Source: Eubacterium sp. (GTDB taxonomy: Bacteria; Bacillota; Clostridia; Oscillospirales; Acutalibacteraceae). Taken from it: 15,045 bases of DNA. A program made the translations under genes and the position numbers. Of the stretch, positions 1 through 5,718 are shown in pieces (the stretch's first letter is position 1; each line of letters begins with the position of its first letter). The stretch covers positions 1-15,045 of the forward strand of contig JAIDLO010000111.1 of the NCBI GenBank assembly GCA_029050995.1. Direction: 5' to 3'. The notes under the pieces were generated by a model. That model did no database searches. It was not told the origin of the DNA and saw nothing but the letters and a program-made list of their open reading frames with translations.

Positions 1-246
1 AAAAACAACAATATATATGGTAAAACCGCATAATACGGGGCTAAATAAAGGATTAAAAATTTTTAAAAAAATTTTTAGAATTTTCTGAACAATAACAATT
101 ACAAAAGAATTACATCATTTATTATGCACATTTGTTTCAATTTTTCAACGCTTTTCTATCTGAATTACATATATATTATTAGAGCGGAATGTTGGATTTA
201 TTACAATATAAAATTGTTTTTTTATGAAATTTTTTGAATTCAAATT
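1..246. other. AT-rich stretch without a supportable gene
   Basis: I see no gene here. The DNA is very AT-rich, with an A/T palindromic tract near positions 54-80. Short open frames run in from the left edge and stop by about positions 33 and 88, too short to call the tail of an upstream gene. An open frame on the minus strand overlaps the regulator gene in another frame and has no family features. Confidence 0.6.
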
Positions 247-289
247 ATAAGAAAAAATAAAGCCCGATACGATAAAATAGCGTATCGGG
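247..289 (-). terminator. Intrinsic terminator of the XRE regulator gene
   Basis: A perfect 9-bp stem (263-271 with 281-289, CCCGATACG/CGTATCGGG) has a 9-nt loop. Read on the minus strand it is followed by a T-rich run (CTTTATTTTTTCTT). It sits about 40 bp beyond the regulator's stop codon. Confidence 0.85.
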
Positions 290-329
290 TAATCTTTTAT
301 TGGATACAAGGATAATACCAACAAGGTTC

Positions 330-665
330 TTATATTCTGTTTATGTTGTCGGCAAGAACTTTTATTGTTTTTAAAAAGTTTTCTTTCTGCGCATCCGTGC
401 AAGAGGAAAGGGCGGAGTTAATGCAGTTTGTGATTTCGCTGCTGCCCTCTGCACTGTCTAAAAAAAGAAAATCAAGCCCAATTTCAAGTACACTGCAAAG
501 CTGAACAGCTGTATTCATGGAAAGATTCCGACTTCCTCTTTCGATATGCCCTATATAGGAGGGAGAAACCTTACACATTTCGGCAAGCTGCTCCTGTGTA
601 ATATTCAGCTTTTTTCTCTGCGCTCTTATTTTTCTGCCAACCGCAGTATAATCTATAGTTTTCAA
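330..665 (-). CDS. XRE/Cro-family transcriptional regulator (small HTH protein)
   Basis: This is a 111-residue DNA-binding protein if the TTG at 663-665 is the start. Residues 9-63 form a classic HTH_3 (Cro/C1-type) domain, with the helix-turn-helix near residues 23-44 (TQEQLAEMCKVSPSYIGHIE). The tail of about 48 residues is probably helical and may mediate dimerisation. The TTG start is preferred because it begins with the usual N-terminus of this family (MKTIDYTAVG) and has a GGTGA ribosome site just upstream. A GTG at 699-701 would add 12 residues that look unlike the family. The gene diverges from the zinc-ribbon gene at 856, and a near-perfect inverted repeat lies between them. Autoregulation and control of that neighbour are therefore likely, but this is inference. 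The tail is too short for a sensor or peptidase domain, so the signal it responds to is unknown. Confidence 0.9.
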   Translation of the reverse strand: MKTIDYTAVGRKIRAQRKKLNITQEQLAEMCKVSPSYIGHIERGSRNLSMNTAVQLCSVLEIGLDFLFLDSAEGSSEITNCINSALSSCTDAQKENFLKTIKVLADNINRI

Positions 666-685
666 ATAAATCACCAAGTATATTT

Positions 686-745
686 TAATACTATTTGTCA
701 CTTTTATACACTAACTATAAGTACAGATATTGATAAATAGTATTA
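686..745. promoter_or_regulatory. Candidate operator: 15-bp inverted repeat in the divergent gap
   Basis: TAATACTATTTGTCA (686-700) and TGATAAATAGTATTA (731-745) are reverse complements except at one position, separated by 30 bp. The right arm overlaps the -35 hexamer of the plus-strand promoter, and the left arm covers the start region of the regulator gene. The geometry suits two half-sites bound by the XRE protein. Binding itself is inferred. Confidence 0.5.
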
Positions 746-758
746 TTTATGGTATGTT
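730..758 (+). promoter_or_regulatory. Sigma-A type promoter for the zinc-ribbon operon
   Basis: TTGATA (730-735), a 17-bp spacer and TATGTT (753-758) form a fair match to the housekeeping consensus, about 100 bp upstream of the start codon at 856. The -10 is weak. The -35 lies inside the right arm of the inverted repeat, so a bound repressor would block it. Confidence 0.45.
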
Positions 759-855
759 AATAAAAAACGAAATAGAGAATTTAAAATCAATAAAAAATAT
801 ATTTTCTGAAACAGAATATAATCTTGTTGATTTAAAGAAATAAAGGAGATTTTTT

Positions 856-1386
856 ATGCCATTTTGCAGTAATTGTGGAAAAGAAATAGGGGAGGATATT
901 AAGTTTTGCCCTAATTGCGGAAAAGAAAATATATCTGTTAAGCCTGTTGCAACAATACCAACAGAAAACGCAGATATTCAGACAAATCATGTAATAACAA
1001 CCAAGGAAACAGCTGAGTCGAATCATCAGAATTATAATAGCGCCCAGAATGCCCAACAGCCACCGATTATGAATAATAATCAACAGGTTAAACTTGATAA
1101 ATCAAAAAATGATTTGTTAGCTTGGCTTATGGCAACTGTTCCGATAACAGGAATAATTCTTGGAATTTTCCTTCCGTTTGGCGGTTGGACATGCCTTATT
1201 CTTAATATAATTATAGGTTGTATTGATTGTGACAGTTTAAAGAAACAGGGCATTGATACATCTGAATTTGGGGGATTGGCATTTTTAGTGCCGTATTATC
1301 TTTATAGAAGAGCAAAAAAACTAAATGATGATTTATCGTATTTTATTGTTTGGATAGTGTTATTTGCTATATCAATATTTATTTAA
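856..1386 (+). CDS. Zinc-ribbon membrane protein (double-CxxC N-terminus)
   Basis: A 176-residue protein. Residues 3-24 form a zinc ribbon with C4, C7, C18 and C21 (CSNCGKE...FCPNCGKE). Residues 30-82 are a polar, Asn/Gln/Thr-rich linker. Residues 86-176 are hydrophobic with about three or four membrane segments (roughly 86-106, 110-124, 140-150 and 160-176). The order suggests a cytoplasmic zinc ribbon tethered to a small membrane domain of a kind common in Firmicutes and poorly characterised. The start is fixed by AAGGAG seven bases upstream. The next gene begins 18 bp after the stop with its own good ribosome site, so the two form an operon. It is divergent from an XRE regulator that probably controls it. 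The function is unknown; regulation or assembly of an envelope process is only a guess. Confidence 0.85.
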   Translation: MPFCSNCGKEIGEDIKFCPNCGKENISVKPVATIPTENADIQTNHVITTKETAESNHQNYNSAQNAQQPPIMNNNQQVKLDKSKNDLLAWLMATVPITGIILGIFLPFGGWTCLILNIIIGCIDCDSLKKQGIDTSEFGGLAFLVPYYLYRRAKKLNDDLSYFIVWIVLFAISIFI

Positions 1387-1404
1387 ATGAAAGGAGATTA
1401 AACA

Positions 1405-1605
1405 ATGAACAAAAAGGTTCTTTCTATCATAGGTTTAGTTTTAGGTGCTATTACTGTTATTGTAGCATTTATGGCTGGCTTGTCATGGGATTGGGGTGTG
1501 ATTGGTTTATTTGCCGGTTTAGGTATCATAGTAAGTAACTTATCCGGTGTAATTAAACCAAAAGAACAAAATAATCAACCTACAGATAATCAGATACAAG
1601 GCTAA
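1405..1605 (+). CDS. Small hydrophobic membrane protein
   Basis: A 66-residue protein with two membrane segments (about 5-24 and 30-50), joined by a short turn containing two Trp, then a polar Gln/Asn-rich tail. I do not recognise a family. AAGGAG lies just upstream, spaced normally from the ATG. The gene follows the zinc-ribbon membrane protein by 18 bp and is closed by a strong terminator two bases after its stop, so it is the last gene of a two-gene unit. Co-transcription suggests it works with the zinc-ribbon protein in the membrane, perhaps as a small subunit. This is inference. It could also be a stress-induced small membrane protein with no partner. Confidence 0.75.
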   Translation: MNKKVLSIIGLVLGAITVIVAFMAGLSWDWGVIGLFAGLGIIVSNLSGVIKPKEQNNQPTDNQIQG

Positions 1606-1607
1606 AT

Positions 1608-1641
1608 AAAAACGGTTTGTTTTTTAACAAACCGTTTTTTT
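1608..1641 (+). terminator. Strong intrinsic terminator
   Basis: A 14-bp perfect stem (1608-1621 with 1626-1639, core AAACGGTTTGTT/AACAAACCGTTT) has a TTTT loop and runs into a T tract. It ends the zinc-ribbon/small membrane protein unit. On the minus strand it also has A/T flanks, but no minus-strand gene needs it. Confidence 0.92.
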
Positions 1642-1835
1642 ATAAACTATATTTCAATTCTTTAACTGTTTTATATCTTTTCCCGAGTTTTATTGGAAAA
1701 TTTCTCCATTTTTTTATTCGACAGCATTTTAACATATTGCCATTATTTATTCAATTGACTATTTTTATGCAATATGTTATAAATGAATTGTACACACGAA
1801 AGCCGTTTTTTAAAGAAAAAAGGAAGAGTGATGCT

Positions 1836-3737
1836 ATGAAAAAAAGAATACTCAGTATAATTTTTGCGGTCTTGATTGCTTTTGCATCCTGCCCGATAAC
1901 AGCATTTTCGGCAACGGATGCTTTTGCCGATCAGCTTAAAAAACAAGGATTTCCCGATTCATATATTTCTTCATTAACAGAGCTGCATAAGAAATATCCG
2001 AATTGGAAATTTGAAGCCTTGCTTACAAATGAAAGCTTCAGCACGGCTGTTTCCAAGGAGCGTAAGCCACATAATCAGCAGCTTATTGAAAAGTATTCAG
2101 GGAATGACAATAAGAATTTTTATTGCACCTGCTCTGATTGCTATAATAAAAACACAACCAAGCCGAATATAAATGGATATATTATTAAGGAAAATCCAAA
2201 TTGGATTTCAGCTTCGTCAACTGCGGTTGAATATTATATGGATCCACGCAATTTCCTGAACGAAAAATATATCTTCCAGTTTGAAGAAATAGACCGCTTA
2301 TCAAGCGAAAGCGCGCAGACGATTCAGGCGGGCATTGAAAAAATCCTTGCCGGTACTTGGATGGCAAATTCCAATATTACATACAAGGATAAAAACGGAA
2401 AATCCGTTACATATTCTCCGCAAACAAAGTATTCAAAGGCAATTATGGATGCTGCTGAGAAAAGCGGACTTTCAGCCTATTATCTTGCTTCAAAAATCGT
2501 GCAGGAGGTTGGCGGTCAAACAAACAGTGCAGGCGGTGCAAGCGGAACATTTAAGGGTTATGAAGGTATTTATAACTATTATAATCTGAATGCATATACG
2601 GGCGCTGCTGATGGACTTAAATGGGCTTCCCTCAGCGGATATTATACAAATACAAGTGATGTTAATCTGAGAAAGGGTGCATCCACTTCAACAGCTGTAG
2701 TGGCTGTTGTTCCGCTTTGGACGATTGTAACTGTAAAAGATACCGTGCAGGGTGCTGACGGCTATTATTGGTATAATGTTTCTCTTAAGGTAAACGGAAA
2801 AAGCTACACAGGCTATATCCGCTCGGATTTAGTTACGCTGGATCAGTATAACCGTCCTTGGACAGATCCGTATAAATCTATTGTAAACGGTGCTGTTTAT
2901 ATCAAAAACAGCTTTGGTAAAACGCAGAATACGGGCTATCTTCAGAAATTCAATGTGAACCCTGCTTCAACAGACAGACACAGCCACGAATATATGGCAA
3001 ATGTTGGCGCAGCAGCGTCAGAAGCATATAAAACATATACTGCGTTTAAAGGCACGGATGCATTTTCGGGAGAGCTTCATTTCTTAATTCCTGTTTATGA
3101 TGATTTGCATACCCATACTTATAAAACGACAACAACCAAAGCAACAACAAGTAAAAACGGCTCAAAGGTAACAAAGTGTACGGTATGCGGACTTGTTAAG
3201 TCTACATCAACAATTTATTATCCGAAAACAGTAACACTTTCAACAACAAGCTATACCTATAACGGCAAAGCTAAAAAGCCGAGCGTAACGGTTAAAGACA
3301 GTAAGGGTAACAAGATTGCATCAAGCAATTATACAGTTACTTACCCAAGCGGTAGAAAGAATGTTGGTAAGTATACTGTAACAATTAAGTTCAAAGGTAA
3401 CTACAGCGGAACAGTTAAAAAGACCTTTACCATAAAGCCAAAGGCTACATCGCTTTCAAGCGTAACGGCAAAATCAAAGGGCTTTACTGCAAAGTGGAAG
3501 AAACTGACAACACAGACAACGGGTTACCAGATTCAGTATTCAACAAGCAGTAAATTCTCAAGTGCGAAAACTGTAACTGTTTCCAAAAACAAAACAACAT
3601 CAAAATCAGTTTCAAAGCTGAAAGCAAAGAAAAAGTATTATGTTCGTGTTCGCACATATAAAACCGTAAAAGTAAACGGCAAATCAACAAAGATTTATTC
3701 TTCTTGGAGCAAAGCAAAATCAATCAAAACGAAGTAA
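1836..3737 (+). CDS. Secreted beta-N-acetylglucosaminidase with inserted SH3b and C-terminal beta modules
   Basis: A 633-residue exported autolysin-like enzyme, expected to cut the glycan strand of peptidoglycan at GlcNAc. Order: signal peptide (1-26, cleavage near AFSA); glucosaminidase N-terminal part (about 34-265) with the catalytic Glu most likely E224 in KIVQEVGG; an SH3b domain (about 268-336, with VNLRKGAS); a return to glucosaminidase-type sequence (about 337-420, PWTDPYKSIVNGA); a Thr-rich linker with CxxC (C448, C451); a beta-sandwich module with the GKAKKPSVTV motif (about 461-535); and an Fn3-like module (about 538-633). The ATG at 1836 is chosen because it gives a proper signal peptide behind an AGGAAG site. 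The same frame is open back to 1617, but that would run through the upstream terminator. No obvious promoter was found in the AT-rich 1642-1835 gap. There is no sortase signal, so wall retention probably depends on SH3b and the basic C-terminus. Confidence 0.9.
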   Translation: MKKRILSIIFAVLIAFASCPITAFSATDAFADQLKKQGFPDSYISSLTELHKKYPNWKFEALLTNESFSTAVSKERKPHNQQLIEKYSGNDNKNFYCTCSDCYNKNTTKPNINGYIIKENPNWISASSTAVEYYMDPRNFLNEKYIFQFEEIDRLSSESAQTIQAGIEKILAGTWMANSNITYKDKNGKSVTYSPQTKYSKAIMDAAEKSGLSAYYLASKIVQEVGGQTNSAGGASGTFKGYEGIYNYYNLNAYTGAADGLKWASLSGYYTNTSDVNLRKGASTSTAVVAVVPLWTIVTVKDTVQGADGYYWYNVSLKVNGKSYTGYIRSDLVTLDQYNRPWTDPYKSIVNGAVYIKNSFGKTQNTGYLQKFNVNPASTDRHSHEYMANVGAAASEAYKTYTAFKGTDAFSGELHFLIPVYDDLHTHTYKTTTTKATTSKNGSKVTKCTVCGLVKSTSTIYYPKTVTLSTTSYTYNGKAKKPSVTVKDSKGNKIASSNYTVTYPSGRKNVGKYTVTIKFKGNYSGTVKKTFTIKPKATSLSSVTAKSKGFTAKWKKLTTQTTGYQIQYSTSSKFSSAKTVTVSKNKTTSKSVSKLKAKKKYYVRVRTYKTVKVNGKSTKIYSSWSKAKSIKTK

Positions 3738-3738
3738 T

Positions 3739-3770
3739 CGTAGGGGCGGCTATTAGCCGCCCGTTTTGTT
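3739..3770 (+). terminator. GTAGGGG-type hairpin repeat, copy 1, acting as terminator
   Basis: After CGTAG, a 7-bp GC stem (GGGCGGC 3744-3750 with GCCGCCC 3756-3762) with loop TATTA is followed by GTTTTGTT. It starts one base after the glucosaminidase stop codon and can serve as its terminator. It belongs to the same repeat family as three other hairpins in this window. Confidence 0.75.
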
Positions 3771-3791
3771 ATTGTTTAAACTTTGTAAATT

Positions 3792-3817
3792 GCGGACGAG
3801 CAATGCTCGCCCCTACG
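3792..3817 (-). repeat. GTAGGGG-type hairpin repeat, copy 2 (inverted)
   Basis: Read on the minus strand this is CGTAGGGGCGAGC, loop ATT, GCTCGTCCGC, the same plan as copy 1 with different arm bases. It lies 28 bp from copy 1 in the opposite direction, so the two together form a larger imperfect palindrome. No T tract follows it, so it is not called as a terminator. Confidence 0.7.
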
Positions 3818-3836
3818 ATAGTGCGTCAATAAACTC

Positions 3837-3864
3837 CGTAGGGGACGGCGTCCTCGACATCCCG
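3837..3864 (+). repeat. GTAGGGG-type hairpin repeat, copy 3
   Basis: CGTAGGGGACGGCG, then TCCTCGACATCCCG, followed by TTTTGC. The outer arms GGGACG and CATCCC pair with one mismatch. It shares the GTAGGGG head and the CCCG-TTTT tail with the other copies but belongs to a different arm subtype. It lies 20 bp after copy 2. Confidence 0.65.
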
Positions 3865-3888
3865 TTTTGCATTTCAACGAGAAAATGA

Positions 3889-3933
3889 TTTTTACAAATT
3901 TTGATTTTAACATTTACCAAAAAATTGTAAAAA
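3889..3933. promoter_or_regulatory. Candidate operator region upstream of nanE
   Basis: TTTTTACAA (3889-3897) and TTGTAAAAA (3925-3933) are perfect 9-bp inverted arms 27 bp apart. A further TTACAT/ATGTAA pair flanks the region just before the -35. A similar TTACAA-AAA-TTGTAA palindrome precedes the NlpC/P60 promoter at 5639. In AT-rich DNA this could be chance. A shared regulator is inferred. Confidence 0.35.
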
Positions 3934-3950
3934 AGATTTACATAATTATA

Positions 3951-3979
3951 TTGATGTAATGATGTATATGTGATAGAAT
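3951..3979 (+). promoter_or_regulatory. Promoter of nanE-nanA
   Basis: TTGATG (3951-3956), exactly 17 bp, then TAGAAT (3974-3979), 33 bp before the nanE start codon. The spacing and position are good, with two mismatches in the -35 hexamer and one in the -10. Confidence 0.65.
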
Positions 3980-4012
3980 AAACAAAGCTTAAATTGCAGG
4001 GGGAGAAAAATT

Positions 4013-4684
4013 ATGGCGAATTTAAACAGGGGGCTGATTGTTTCCTGTCAGGCAGTAAAGGGCGAGCCTCTTTATGGTCTTGATATGATGTATCATTTTG
4101 CAAGAGCCGCTGTGCTTGGCGGCGCAAAAGGCATAAGAGCAAACTATGTTTCTGACATTAAAGCAATAAAAAATGAGGTTGATGTTCCTGTTATCGGAAT
4201 TATTAAGGCAGTTTATGAGGGTAGCGATGTCTATATAACGCCAACGCTTAAAGAGGTTAAGGAGCTGCTTACAACAGGCTGTGAGGTTATTGCGCTTGAT
4301 GCAACAAATCGTCCGCGTCCGAACGGCGAAAAGCTTGAAGATTTGGTAGCATATATCAGAGAAAATGCGCCGGATGTTGAAATTATGGCAGACTGCTCAA
4401 CCTTTGAGGAAGCGAAAGCGGCTGATGAAATGGGCTTTGATTATGTTGGCAGTACAATGCGTGGATATACGGAATACACAAAGGGTATTTCAATTCCGGA
4501 TTATGATATGCTTTCCAGAATGAGAAAAGAGCTTCATGCAAAGGTTATTGCAGAGGGCGGAATCTGGGAGGTTTCCCAGCTTGATAAGGTTTTGGAATGT
4601 GATCCTTATGCTGTTGTAATCGGCAGTGCGATAACAAGACCAATGGATATTACAAAAAGATTTGCAAAGGAGTTTGACAAATGA
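4013..4684 (+). CDS. N-acetylmannosamine-6-phosphate 2-epimerase
   Basis: A 223-residue cytoplasmic enzyme converting ManNAc-6-P to GlcNAc-6-P in sialic acid catabolism. It is full length for the NanE family, a TIM barrel. Family motifs are visible in order: GLIVSCQAVKGEPL (7-20), GAKGIRANY (37-45), PVIGIIK (59-65), SDVYITPTLKEV (71-82), IALDAT (93-98), VIAEGG (178-183) and VVIGSAITRP (201-210). By comparison with the Clostridium perfringens enzyme, K65 and E181 are the probable catalytic pair. A strong AGGGGGAG site lies seven bases before the ATG. Its stop overlaps the nanA start by four bases (ATGA), so the two are translationally coupled. No ManNAc kinase (nanK), nagA, nagB or transporter is nearby, so the organism must encode those elsewhere, lack them, or use a different entry route. 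Confidence 0.96.
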   Translation: MANLNRGLIVSCQAVKGEPLYGLDMMYHFARAAVLGGAKGIRANYVSDIKAIKNEVDVPVIGIIKAVYEGSDVYITPTLKEVKELLTTGCEVIALDATNRPRPNGEKLEDLVAYIRENAPDVEIMADCSTFEEAKAADEMGFDYVGSTMRGYTEYTKGISIPDYDMLSRMRKELHAKVIAEGGIWEVSQLDKVLECDPYAVVIGSAITRPMDITKRFAKEFDK

Positions 4685-5568
4685 ACGATTTAAACAAATT
4701 CAGAGGCTTATTTTCAGCCTTATTAACACCATTCAATGCAGATTCATCCCTGAATCTTGATGCAATGGAAAAGCTTGTTGAATTCAATCTTGAAAATGGT
4801 ATTGACGGCTTTTATGTTGGCGGAAGCACAGGCGAAGGTCTGCTTTTAACCAATGAAGAAAGAAAGGCAACCTTTAAATGTGTTGCTGATGCTGCAAAGG
4901 GCAGAGCAACGCTTATTGCCCATGTTGGCACATTGCATACAGATGCTGCAATAGATATGGCAAAATATGCTGAAAGCCTTGGCTATGATGCGATTTCAGC
5001 CGTTGCACCGTATTATTACGGCTTTCCGCTTGAAGCTGTAACAGGCTATTATAATGATATTGCAAACAGCACCTCTCTTCCTATGATTGTTTATAATTTC
5101 CCGAATTCAGGTAAGTTTTCTTTAACAAAGGAAATTGCAAACGAAATGTTCAAAAACGAAAAGTTTATAGGTATTAAGCATACCTCTGCTGATATGTTTG
5201 CGCTTCAGCAGTTCAAACAGCTTGACCGCGAAATCGTTGTTTATAACGGCTTTGATGAAACGCTCCTTTCAGGTCTTGCAATGGGTGCAGACGGTGCAAT
5301 CGGAAGCACATATAATTTTATGGGCAAAAAGTTCAAAAAAATTATGAATGATTTTAAATCAGGCAATATTGAAGAGGCTATCAAGGGACAGAATGAAGCT
5401 GATGAAATTATTACAGAAATGATAAAATACGGCGTTTTCCAATCTGAAAAAGCAATTTTAACAGAAATGGGAATTGATATGGGCGAATGCAGAAAACCGT
5501 TTCTTCCAATCAGCGATGCATGCCGTGCTTCAATGAAAAAGATTGCAGAAAAGCTTTTGAGCGAGTAA
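4681..5568 (+). CDS. N-acetylneuraminate lyase
   Basis: A 295-residue cytoplasmic aldolase splitting Neu5Ac into ManNAc and pyruvate, the first committed step of sialic acid use. It is normal length for the DHDPS/NAL superfamily. Visible signatures are GGSTGEG (47-53, pyruvate carboxylate binding), Tyr138 in IVYNFPNSG, and the Schiff-base lysine K166 in FIGIKHTSAD. These positions agree with Y137 and K165 of E. coli NanA within one residue. Pairing with nanE makes lyase much more likely than dihydrodipicolinate synthase. The ATG overlaps the nanE stop by four bases, with AAAGGAG (4666-4672) inside the nanE end. A GC-stem terminator follows 28 bp after the stop, so the operon has just these two genes. 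Confidence 0.96.
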   Translation: MNDLNKFRGLFSALLTPFNADSSLNLDAMEKLVEFNLENGIDGFYVGGSTGEGLLLTNEERKATFKCVADAAKGRATLIAHVGTLHTDAAIDMAKYAESLGYDAISAVAPYYYGFPLEAVTGYYNDIANSTSLPMIVYNFPNSGKFSLTKEIANEMFKNEKFIGIKHTSADMFALQQFKQLDREIVVYNGFDETLLSGLAMGADGAIGSTYNFMGKKFKKIMNDFKSGNIEEAIKGQNEADEIITEMIKYGVFQSEKAILTEMGIDMGECRKPFLPISDACRASMKKIAEKLLSE

Positions 5569-5596
5569 CTCCTAAAATTCAATATAATATAATAGT

Positions 5597-5627
5597 AAAA
5601 GGCAGGTTTGTTCCTGCCTTTTCTTTC
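5597..5627 (+). terminator. Terminator of nanE-nanA
   Basis: A 10-bp stem (AAAAGGCAGG 5597-5606 with CCTGCCTTTT 5613-5622), loop TTTGTT, then a T-rich tail. Confidence 0.92.
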
Positions 5628-5638
5628 ATTTTATTTGG

Positions 5639-5653
5639 TTACAAAAATTGTAA
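5639..5653. promoter_or_regulatory. Candidate operator palindrome TTACAA-N3-TTGTAA
   Basis: A perfect 6+3+6 palindrome ends three bases before the -35 box of the NlpC/P60 gene. A third TTGTAA-like half (TTGTAAC) lies in the promoter spacer at 5667-5673. The position suits a regulator, but the elements are AT-rich and no binding protein is identified. Confidence 0.4.
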
Positions 5654-5656
5654 TAT

Positions 5657-5685
5657 TTGACATTTTTTGTAACTTGTTGTATAAT
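5657..5685 (+). promoter_or_regulatory. Consensus sigma-A promoter
   Basis: Perfect TTGACA (5657-5662), a 17-bp spacer and perfect TATAAT (5680-5685), 33 bp before the start codon of the NlpC/P60 gene. It is the best promoter in the window and implies strong expression unless repressed. Confidence 0.92.
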
Positions 5686-5718
5686 GGCGTTTATGCGACT
5701 TAATCAAAGGAGTATTTT

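Noticed and set aside
145..402. An 85-residue minus-strand ORF.
   Set aside because: It overlaps the XRE gene in another frame, crosses that gene's terminator and has no ribosome site or family features.
754..843. A 29-codon ORF just before the zinc-ribbon gene, ending in its ribosome site.
   Set aside because: No ribosome site precedes it, and its start coincides with the probable -10 box. A leader peptide cannot be excluded but is unsupported.
1617..1835. A longer N-terminus for the glucosaminidase.
   Set aside because: It would start inside a terminator hairpin and bury the signal peptide. The ATG at 1836 has a ribosome site and a proper signal peptide.
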